64,000 nucleotides of DNA from Hippopus hippopus (lineage: Eukaryota; Mollusca; Bivalvia; Cardiida; Cardiidae): assembly GCA_946811185.2 (NCBI GenBank), contig OX328106.1:48062311-48126310 (forward strand), given 5' to 3'. Shown here in pieces: positions 13,201-25,300 of this stretch. How positions within the stretch are numbered: the first letter of the stretch is position 1; each line of letters starts with the position of its first letter. The notes below the pieces were generated by a model. It was not told where the DNA came from, did no database searches, and was given only the letters and a program-made list of their open reading frames with translations. The position numbers were made by a program, and so were the translations under genes.

Positions 13201-16200
13201 TGTAAAGAGTTGAATAGACTTTACGCAGATAACTGAAATCATCACAAGAAATTATTGACAATTATGAAGAGAGATTGATACACCAAAATTTTTGAAAACA
13301 TTGAGGAATCAATTCCTTGTTTGTCTGCTGCAAGACAAAAATGTCTGCTAACTGCATTGAGATAACCCTTAGAGCACTAAAAACCAATGAAATTGACCTT
13401 TTCAGTTAGGAAGAACATCTGAGAGACTGTCTGTTCATTGTTGTTTTGGCAAAAATATGTAATAAAGTAGCAGACAGAGTAGAGCCATGATCAGACTGCA
13501 CATTCTCATCTTGATCTTCCTTGTCTGCAACAACAACTTAAGTCGGTTCCATCTCTATATGGGTTAAAGATTATTGTATATTTTCAAGAAAGTTGAAGTT
13601 TTGGTTTAAACCCTTCCCATTTGGTTGACTCATTTTGATCTCTCTGACAGATGATTTTGAGATGTCATGCTAGAAAACATAATTGTTCAATCATTCATTG
13701 ACTTAGGAATTGTCCCATTCAATCACTTTCTCATTTTGAATTGTTATATTGACAAATCAATGTAGAATATGTTTTTTTCTGAATTTTTGCGGTGAGCAGC
13801 GTTAGCATTATATTTTGGTACCACGTATAAGAACTGCTTATCTATCAAAGAAGAACGCATTAAAAGTGATTTTCATAATTGTCTGTCCTTTTTTTTTTTG
13901 AAACAAATAAACAACAGTTGCAGGCATCAAACACATTTCAAATTACTTTTGAAAACATGTGTTAATCAAAACTAGACTGCGCAGAAACCTCTATTTAATT
14001 GTGTTGTAAAGGATTAACCATTAGGCTGCTAAGCATGACTCACTGACCTTTTGCGGACAGTGTAGATCAAGATCAGACTGCACAGAATGTGCAGTCTGAT
14101 CTTGGATCTACACTGTCCGATAAGGAGATATTATTCCCCAAAAACTATCTTTGAAATAGCAATATTTGGGTTTTTTATTATCAGATCAAAAATTTCATTT
14201 TATTTATTTAGCAGGATAAGGGTTAAAGAACATTACTTTGCCTCACTAATCCTATGACTTATGAACATTTCTAGTCGGCTAAAAAGGCCCATTTACTTTC
14301 TGTGCTTTCTTTACTTTCTTTGCTTTCATTGGCCATGATATCAAGCTAAACATTGGACTCAAGATCATACTGCATATTATGTGCCTTATGATCATGTTCC
14401 ATACTGTTCCAAAAAAAGACTGTAAGTTTCCCTCAGCATCCCTAGGGTAAAGATTAATTTTTCAAGCGATATCAAATTAACTCTTTATTCCAGGGAATCA
14501 TTATCTGTGAAATTCACAGTTTAGAACTAACATCAGACTGCACAAAATATTAAATGTGAAGTCTAATCTTAGATCCTTACAGAATGATAGTCTGAAAGTT
14601 TTTGTCTTCAAAATGGCCATATTATTGCAGTGATTGGGTCTTTTTTAATGGCAAAAAATACTTTTTTTTTTATTTAGTACCATAGTTTAAGAATATTGAC
14701 ATTGAAAATTTCAGCTCTGATGGGTAAGGATATTTAGCAATGACTTCTGTATATGAGTGAATCATAGCATCCCTGTATAGCATCTGTTGTGAGAATATGT
14801 ATCTATCAGCTAGTTTCTGTATCTATATGACCTTTTGTTTGTATTTTTATCCAACTGGAAGGAATAGATTGCTTGTAAGCTTCATCCATGCATCAATTTT
14901 TATGGTTCCAGCTTGACTTGTTATTTTCTGTTAGATTCATAAGACAAGTCACTTCAATGAAAAACAAATTGCATCAGAAAAAATTGAATATGAGACAGGG
15001 AAAAGTAAAAATACAGGAAAAAATCATGTCCAGAGAAAAAGAAAGGAGAAGCAGTGAGAAGCAGTCTGTAATGATGGGTGGGCATTAGATTGAGGCTCAA
15101 AGATTTTAGCAAATTTGGGGTTCTTACCAACTAGGTGATGTAGACATATTTTAACTCCTTACCAAGCTACAAATTCTAGACTCATCCATATTGAAAGTAT
15201 TTGCATAAGACAAGTTGAATGCACCTGAAATAATTGGAACTGTCTTTGAAAAATTAGACAACTTTGAGAAAATAGGGGAATCTGTTGGTTAGCAGCTTTT
15301 TTTCTTTTTTCTATAAAATTTTCAACAGGAAGTAAGAAAAGAAGTCTTTATCCTAGAGTGTCTTTTAATGTGAGTGAACAAATGTAGGAAGGGATGTAGA
15401 ATAAAAAAGTGGCTTCTGAAAGCTGTGGGTTGCTTAGCACAGGGCATCTCTGAGATAGTTTTGACCCTAGTTACATGTAACTCACAGTGAATAAACAATT
15501 AGTCTTGCTCACAATCTTTTCTAAAGGTCACTCCTTTCCTGTCATACATATGTTTATTTAGCAACATGTGTGTGATTTTGGCAATTTATTCTACATAAAT
15601 CACACATGGTGTTAGGACACTCTGCATTTTACTGTTTGTACATTTCACATTTCAGCACAAAGTACTTATGTCACAGATAACATCGGTATATTAAATATTG
15701 TTGTTTTGTTCTTGTTTTTTTAAACAGAATTTATTCTTTTAAATCAATGCTGTTGGGTTCTCTTTTTTTACTTTGTATGTATATCAGGTGTTCGACAATA
15801 TCTCAGTAGTGTAGACATTAGCTTTGTAAGTGACAGTTCATTGCATTAAGGGTATCATTTGTTGCCAGGCTTATGTCTGCTAATGTAAATGGTATTCAGC
15901 TAAAAGTGCAGGAAAAAATACAATCAATAAAAAGTGTTTTGCAATTGAGACATCTTTCAGGAATTTCACAGGTGTTGTGTGTAGTTTATAACCAGAGACA
16001 TGTTCGCTTGAATTTTGTGGGCTTCTTCTAAAGAAGTCATTCTGTTTTAGCAACATTATGTATGAAAAGCTCTATACTTTGCACATTTTAAAGAAAGCAA
16101 TAAGCTCCTTTCATCATTTTACAATCAGAACTGGTTAGATGCAAATTTCTCTTTCTGTCTCATTTTGCTTTTTTCTCATTTTGTATGCTTTACAGCCATT

Positions 16201-19200
16201 AAAAATGATAGGTTTCAGCTTGCTATGGTGCATTGTATGATTTCAATAATGCCCACACAAAATGTTTATGTATAATTTTACATTCCTGTACTAGACATGA
16301 CAGACAAACATTCACAGAAAAGATGCAATCACTTAAAACAGGCTATTGCTCCTTGTCATGTGTTTTTGGTATCTTTAAATCAGTGTCTTTTTTCCATTTA
16401 ATTGGTAATTTGTCTATAAGTAAATTTAGTCTATATGGTGATAAAGAAATCTGATCACTGCTTTACTTAGAAAACCTTTTCAGACAACTAGATCAGTTCA
16501 TTGGTTCTAAAGACTCTTATTGTTAGTTCCTTATTTTCAGTTTGCTTTGAAATCTTTGTTTGAAACCCCAAGTATTGCATTTTATGGTGCATTTTAGCCA
16601 GAATATGTCATGAAGTAGTAGACAGTGTGGATCCAAGAAATTACAGCAATCTGTTTGTAGTCTGACCATGTCTGACTGTGTAAATTTTTACCATACATGA
16701 TAAGGGTTATTGTGGATTAATTTGATAATTTACACTTTTTATACTTCATTTGATTTTATATTGGGGGAAAAAAAATGTTATATGCAGGATTTTTGATACA
16801 ATATTCCATGCATTCACAACTTTTTGATTTTAAAAAAAGATGGCAGCTAACAGAAAACTAACCATATTCTATAACATTTTTAAATATCTGTAGTTTGTAA
16901 GCTCTCAGAGTCAAAGTTAGAGACTTGGGCTGAAATGATTGCTTTTCCGATGTGAAAATATTAATAATGTAGTATAAAAGCAAATCAGAGCAATTATCAG
17001 ATTTACACTCTATATAATATGCGTATGTAAAGCTGTTGTGTTTGCACCTTGTTACTCTGTTGTTTGTACTTTTTCATGTAGAATTGAGGGCTGCACAAGA
17101 AGCTGCTGAAGCCAAAAAAGCTGCGGCCAAAGGTAAAATTAAAATAAATGTTCATTGTTGTATACTGTATCTTTGATAGGGATGCAAAAGAATTTTGGCA
17201 AAGTGTTAACTAAATTTAATGCTGTTTAACCAATGTATACGCTTACAGTAATCTGAAGTTTCATATAAATTTCATTTAATTTGGTCTTTCATTAGTCCAT
17301 GTTAAAGTGTAGATTTTGGTTCCTGTCAGTGCTACTGTATTTGCCAAAAGTATTTAAACATCCCTAGGTCTTCATACAGGTGACTGGTTTTCGCAATGGC
17401 ATGCCTATTTGTTTACTTTTTCCAGACAACAAAGTTTTACACTAGTCCATATGGAATGGATTTCCAGGCAACATATCAAATGTTGCTTTAATGATGTGAT
17501 TTGTCTATAAAATGATAGAGAACATTGTGGGAAAACATGGAAATACACCGGTGTAAAAAAAATTAATGTGGCACATAGTAGACTGAAAAAGAAAAAAAGA
17601 ATAGACGAATGAAGACTATGGCAAAAAAAGTTGAGAAATGAGTTTCAACTCATAACCCCTGAAACAAATTTGCTGTAGATGCCTTTCAGAACCCCTGTAG
17701 AATATTAGATATAATACAATATGAATTTTTATATTATGTGACCCGTCACGCAAAAAGGGACCATCTGGGAAATGCAAAAAGTGTCAACCCTGGTCAGACT
17801 GCGCGAATTGCGCAGTCTCACCAGGATCGACACTTTTTGCTTTTATGATATTTTCTGTATGAAAAGTGGTCATTCTACCTTGTTACACAATTATTTTTGA
17901 AATATCAACTTTAATTGACCTGGACTATCATTGATCTGTTTTCATCTAATTGATGTACAGAATTCCCAGATTGTCCCTTTTTGCGTGACGGGTCACATAT
18001 GAATACATGTAAGGACATCATGGTAATGAGCTATTTCTCCTGCTGTTTTCTGCTGCAATATAACAAAGTTTGTCTGGAGGGAGAAATGACTTTAGATGGA
18101 TTTTTATTCTTTAGGAGGGAAGAAGGACAAGAAAGGTGCCCCACCACCCAAAGCCAAACCACCATCAGCAAAGAAGGAACCTGTAAAACCAACAAAGGAA
18201 AGCAACGAGAAAAAGGAAGAAGGAGAAGGAGGTGAAACAAGCACAGAGGACATCATACCTATAGCTAAGGAAGCCATCTTAGGTGAAACTTGTTTCTTAA
18301 GTGTATGACAATGTTGCTTACATGTATATAAAGCCTTCTGGACAAAAGGGACAAACATTACACATGACAACTGAATGTTGACAATGAAGAAGAGATTCAA
18401 AAAATGTTTTATAGTCATTTTGTTTGATTATCCATAGGCAATGAAAAAATTGACTTTAAGCATACACCTAGTGTAATGTAAGATCAAATTATGCATTACA
18501 TTAAGATACATGTTGCTATCTGATCTGACACAGACTATATATACAAAAAAAGGGTGTGTTCTCTGAACGCCTACCAGATTTAATTAACACCTATCTGGGA
18601 GGGGGATTAAGGGGCCTACTGAGGGGTACTGATATTTATGATTGTACTGGTATAGGTAGGAACTGATGTTGTCATTTGTAAGGTTTGAAATAGTAAGAAG
18701 CCTTTTGAAAACATTGTGGGGTAAGAAGAAAAACATTTTTTCCTTTTTTCCACAATGTTTTCTAAACCTCCGAATAATACCATCATTTGAACAATGATAT
18801 GTTCAATTAACTCTTTACCACACAAACTTTAGTTTTCTGAAGAAGAAGCTTTTTGAAAACATAGTGGGAAAATGAGAAAAAAGCATTTTCTCCTTTTTCT
18901 ACAATGTTTTCTAAACCATTATTGATAATTCCATCATTTGAGCTATAATATGTTTAATTATTCATGATTAGCTAAAACCATTTTTCTATTCATTATTTTT
19001 ATGAATAAAGTTAAATGGAATATAAATCTAGCCTTTTATCAATTTTTATTGTTAAACAGATGCTATTTACCTGTAGTTTAGCATCACAACTATTCCCCAG
19101 ATAGACCCTCCTAATCCCCAATTCACACCTTACGTTAATTTATAGGAGTAGGCATTCGGGGAACAACTATGCCTTCTGTAAGGATCAGTTGCTACAGATA

Positions 19201-19344
19201 CATGTGTAAAATTGTACACCTCCCCTAAAGTTTTCCAAAACATTCATTCATTCATTTTTTGTTAATTTATTTGTTCTCTCATTCATTTGTTGTCCCATTC
19301 CTTTGTTCATTAGTTAGTGTGATGTTTACTCTTTGTTTGTTTGT

Positions 19345-19391
<47 letters not shown>

Positions 19392-22300
19392 TTCATTTTA
19401 TCTTTCATCATTATTTCAATATTTATTTATGTTTTTATCTTCAGGTGTATTACCAGCCAATGCTAATTTGAAAGTACAGGATGTTACAGATATCAAAGTT
19501 TTGGATGGGTTATTAAGGGCTCATGTTTTACTGGCTGATATTGTTGGGCGATCTTCAGCTCAGTATGCTGACTATCTCATAATGGCACATGCTTATCTGC
19601 TGAAACTATGGCATGTGAGTTGGTGTATTTGTTTGTGTGATTACCCAATATTGATAATTTGTAGATGAACAAGAACCCAGTGTAAGCCTGTATATTATTT
19701 TTCCTTTTTATTCATATTAATTCTAACTATTTGTCCAACTTACCAACTACAAGTGGAAAATGTAACTAACTCTTTACCACACGATAAAGTTTTAGGCTGG
19801 TCACAAATTGAAAACATTTGTAGACCACAAATTACATGTGGCTCAAATGATTGTATTTGTTTCTGAAAGGTCAGAAAATATTGTGAGAAAAGGAGAAAAT
19901 GCTGGTTACCAGCATTTTCTCTTTTTGCCACAATGTTTTCTAAAGTCTGATTTTCCAAGGTCGTTAAAACTCGGGATTGTGTGATAATGGGTTAAAAGAT
20001 GTTTTGGTGAACTGCAAAAACAGGTTTAGATTAAGATTCTTGCAAAAGGGGTTCAATGCATCTCCATGATGCAGTATACAGAGCAAGTCATCATATAATT
20101 ATGAATCCGTAAAGTCCATTTTGTCCTATAACCACCTAAATCTGGAGGTAGATTGGTCATCTGAAATGCAGAAAATTGACAAATAACAAAAACAGATTGT
20201 GCAGGGTGACCTGGGTCAATACTTTTTTTAAGATGCATTTAACCCTCCTTTGACAGAGAATGGCTCATTTTTGAAAAAAGAAGGGCAGAATAGAAAATTA
20301 TGTTTGTCACAAAGTCTACTGTATTTTTTGTAAAAGAATTACTTCATGTAAGAGAGTTAATCTCCAGATTGCCAGTTATAGGTTTAGATGTTTTTCTGGA
20401 CAGTATAGATCTAAATCAGACTGCACAGATTCCTACCTGTACTTGATGTGGTACATGGTTTAAGACATTGAGTCAGATTGATATAAATGGTCATTTAAAT
20501 AAAATGATCCATTTGATTATTGGCAGAATGTTGAAAATAGTTTAGAACACAAACAAAACAAAAGTTGACTTATTCAACAGGTAACTGTGACAGTGTCAGG
20601 CCCTACAATGAAGGAAATTTTGAAGAACCCACCAGCAGCTCAAGAAGAGAAAGGCAAAGGATCTGCTAAGAAGAAAGATAAGGGGGACAGCAAAGCCCCT
20701 ATTAAAGAAAAACCAAAAAGAAAGGGACCCTTAGACACACTGCCTCACAGTACAGAAGAATGGGCTCAGTATGATGTCCCAGATGAAGTAGGATTTTCTT
20801 TCTCAACAATGAATTTTTTTATGAAATAGCAAAGGAGAACTTGTGAAACTTTGTCGGAAAATCAGTTGCTTGTAATAAGCACAATGGCTCTTTTTTCAAC
20901 AGTGCTTATCATTTAATTTCAAAGGGACATTTTATTCTATTCTATTTTACACCAGTTATACAAACCTTTTGTTGTTCAAAAATACCTGTTCAGTATATTG
21001 AGTCATTATTAATTTGTTTTAACTCTTTACCACACAATCCCGACTTTTAACGACCCTGAGAAAGAAGCCTTTTGAAAACATTGTGAGAAAAGGAGAAAAT
21101 GCTGGTAACCAGCATTTTCTCCTTTTCCCACAATGTTTTCTACCCTTCCCAAACCAAATTTCAACTTTCCAGTCACATTTATTTTGTCTTCTGCAAGTGC
21201 TTTAAATTTGGACCAGTCCATAATTTTGTTGTTTGGTAAAGAGTTAAACAACTTGAAGTTGAAGAGTTAACTCTGTACGAAACAACCAGATTTTCAGACT
21301 AGTCCAGTTCCAAAGTATATGAGACAACAAAGTATATAGTTTAAATGATGGAATTCACCTCTGATAGGATAAAAAACATTGTAGGACACACAGAAAGTGC
21401 TGGTTACCATTATTCTCCTCTTCTCACAATGTTTTCAAAAGCTCTTTTCCCCAGGTTCATTTAAACTCAGGATTACTTTGGAAAGGGTTTGCAACATGAT
21501 CTGTATATTCTCCTTTTCTTGTGATGTTTTCAAAAGCTTTTATTCCCAGGGTCATTTAAACTCAGGATTGCTTTGGAAAGGGTTTACAAGAGTTTTGATG
21601 GTATCTGAAGTGTTTAAATCATAGTGAAATTAGTGTATGTATTATAACGGGTTGATTGAGCTATCATTTTTTCTTTCAGGTCATTGAAGCCTTCAATCAT
21701 GATATGATGATAGAAACTGGAATAAACAAACACACCCTTACGAAACCTGTAAGTGTAGCAAAGTTCTATGATTATTATGGCAAATATTTTATACAAATGA
21801 ACTTCATGGGTTCTCAATGAATTATTTGTCATCAGAAGAAAGCTTATTGTTGAGAAAAATGTAGGGAAGAAAAAGAATTTGAAGAAATTGCTATAGACAA
21901 ATTAAATGGCCTGCAACACACGAAAAGGGGCATTTGAACATTTGGGTAAAGTGTCGTTTCGGATCGGCCTGCGCAGTCCGCGCAGGCTGATCCAAAACAA
22001 AACTTTCCATTTGTAAGTAATTTTCTGTTTTGAGCAAGTCTTCTGAAGCACAAAATCTAATGTAGTCGTAAAATGCCATCTCGGATTAGCCTGCGCGGAC
22101 TGCGCAGGCTGATCTGAGACGATGCTTTACGCAAATGTCCAAATGCACTTTTCGCGTGTTGCAAGCCAAATGTGACCTAGATGCTGCAATTGTAAGAAAA
22201 GGAGAAAAAGCTGGTCACCAGCATTTTTTACCTTTCCAATAATTTTCACAAGCTTTTCTTCTTCAAGCTTGTGTAAACTCTGGGTTGCTTGTTAAAGGAA

Positions 22301-25300
22301 TGTTACAAGATAGCAAAATATTGTGAGAAAATGTTGTTAACAAGGATTTTTTCCCTTTGGGAAGATGTATTTTCAAAAGCTGTCTTCCCTAACATCATAA
22401 AATTACAAGATGGGTGGTTATAGGGCTAAACAATGTTTATCACATAACCTCCCTTGTTTGCAGTGTAATATACCCATTACGAATTTTCTTATCTCATACA
22501 CGTTTAATATCACTATTGTGTGACGTCATTTTTGACGTCATTTTGTACGTATTTCGTAGAGGAGAATGGGTTTCATTGATATTACCGCGTGTGCATCTAT
22601 AGATGGTTTTGCATCTTCTTATCTATGATTTGTGAAATATCGTTATGTGATAAAAAGAATCTGACATTCATTGGTGCATGAGATAAAGATTTTATTAAAC
22701 TCGTCAAGAAAAAATGTTATTAAGCGAGCCTTTGGTGAGCTTAATAACATTTTCCCTAGACTCGTTTAATAAAATTTTATCTCAGCGCCAACTCATGTCA
22801 GATCCTATATATACCATACCTCTATAAAATGCCATGTTTTATGTTACAGATGTTGACACTACACTACACTGACTCTCTGGTAACACAGCTTAGAGAACTG
22901 GGGTACAATCATCTCACTCTTCCAGTGTTGGCTTTCCAAGATCTGCTGGCACGAGATCTCCTAGCAAATGACTCCCTTAAAGTTTTTGTACACACAAGAG
23001 CCATGGAAGTTTGTCAAGAGCTGAACCTCAGCAGTGGTTACAGTTTTCATGAAAAATTGTGTGGACCTGTTGGCATTAATGAGAATGATCAAGCAAAGTA
23101 AGTAATAGCTTGGTGTACTCAATTTTTAACTAGAATCTTAAGCAAGCTAAAATGTAAAATATCCTTTGACTCTTTACAAAACGGCAAAATTTTAGACTGA
23201 TCCAAATTGAAAGCACTTGCAGACTTGATAGGGTAGAAAACATTGTGGTTACCAGCATTTTCTCCTTTTCCTACAGTGTGTTTTGTAAGCCTTCTTCCTC
23301 ACCATCATTATGCCCCCCTTCAATGAAGTGGGGGTATATTGCTTTGCTAATGTCGGTTGGTCGGTCGGTCGGTAGGTCAGTCGGTCCGTCGGTCCGTCGG
23401 TAGACCTTACCTTGTCCGGATAATAAATAGACACAGAATTGACCTAGGTTCCTCAAATTTGGCACAGACATGCGTCTCGGAGTGTAGATGATCCCTATTG
23501 ATTTTGAGGTCAATCGGTCAAAGGTCAAGGTCACAGTGACCATCAACATGTTGATATATAGACCAAACCTTGTCCGGATGATAACTAGACACAGAATTGA
23601 CCTAGGTTCGTCAAATTTGGCACAGACATGCGTCTCGGAGTGTAGATGATCCCTATTGATTTTGAGGTCAATCAGTCAAAGGTCAAGGTCTCGGTGACCG
23701 TCGGCATGTTGATATATAGACCAAACCTTGTCCGGATGATAAATAGACACAGAATTGAGCTAGGTTCATCAAATTTGGCACAGACATGCGTCTTGGAGTG
23801 TAGATGATTTCTATTGATTTTGAGGTCAATCTGTCAAAGGTCAAGGTCACATTGACCGTCAACATGTTGATATATAGACCAAACCTTGTCTGGATGATAA
23901 CTAGACACAGAATTGACCTAGGTTCATCAAATTTGACACAGACATGCGTCTTGGAGTGCAGATGATCCCTATTGATTTTGAGGTCAATCGGTCAAATGTC
24001 AAGGTCACAGTGACCGTCAACATGTTGATATTTAGACCTAGCCTTGTCCGGATGATAACTAGACACAGAATTGACCTAGGTTTGTCAAATTCTGTACAGG
24101 TATTCATCTTGGAGTATAAATGATCCCTATCAACTTTAAGGTTAATCCGTGAAAGGTCAAGGTCACAGTGACCACCAGATGATTCAGGGCCCTCGCTGCC
24201 GTTCGCCACTTGAGCCGTTTGCTCAAAAAAAATTAAAGTGTCTCAAAAATCATCATATGTGGCTCAACTTGTGGCTCCAACATTTTATTCGCATATTATC
24301 GGGGATGTAGTAAGCATTGAAGTTGACTGGGAAAAAGCAGAAGTCGAACGTGCGTGCCGAAAAGAAAATCGGTAACCCAGTCTGTGTATCGGCGACTGTT
24401 TACAATCTTGTATGTATACACACGGCGGTGTGTATAATTATGCGAACTGTTGACAGATTATCACGTTTAACAATTGAAGTGGGCTATAAATCAAAAAGAT
24501 GACATTGATATTTCCCAATCAATTCTTTTGATATCAGTTTATGAACTGTGCCACTTCCTGTATCAATGTGGCAGTAGGGGGGCATGACTGTTTTACAAAC
24601 AGACATCTTGTTTAATAATGCATCATTGATGAACATAAGTCACATAGTGCTACTGCTTGTTAGGTTAAACAGTTAAGGCTCTTAATCATAATTTTAAGGT
24701 CATGGTTTTATATCCTTCTAGTGTAAACTTTGTTGTTTGTTGTATGTTTCAATTTTGTTCCACTGAGATGGAACCTCTATGTCTTAATTTTGATATAAAT
24801 GTTGATAATTTTGTTATTAGACTCTAGTTGTAAGTGGCTTTAATGGCAGTGTACATCTTGTATAGTATTATTTTGCAATAAATGTTGTAATCTGTAACCT
24901 CATTATGCCCTCCTTCAACGAAGTGGGGGCATATTGCTTTGCTAATGTCGGTTGGTCCGTCGGGCCGTCCCTCCGTCCGTCGGTCGGTCAGTAGACCTTA
25001 CCTTGTCCGGATGATAGCTAGACACAGAATTGACCTAGGTTCCTCAAATTTGGCACAGACATGCGTCTCGGAGTGTAGATGATCCCTATTGATTTTGAGG
25101 TCAATCGGTCAAAGGTCAAGGTCACAGTGACCGTCAACATGTTGATATATAGACCAAACCTTGTCCGGATGATTACTAGACACAGAATTGACCTAGGTTT
25201 GTCAAATTTGGCACAGACATGCGTCTTGGAGTGTAGATGATCCCTATTGATTTTGAGGTCAATCGGTCAAAGGTCAAGGTCACAGTGACCGTCAACATGT

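Noticed and set aside
18031..18418. Minus-strand frames over exon 8 (Leu/Ser-rich, 69 and 104 codons)
   Set aside because: Shadows of the Lys/Pro/Glu-rich coding exon on the opposite strand.
19259..19471. Membrane-like frame of repeated YLFIYLF
   Set aside because: It is the translation of the (TTTA)n microsatellite.
23271..24209. Minus-strand frames with MLTVTVTLTFDRLTSKSIG pattern
   Set aside because: Produced by the 158-bp monomers; they recur with the repeat and have no start, domain or splice context.
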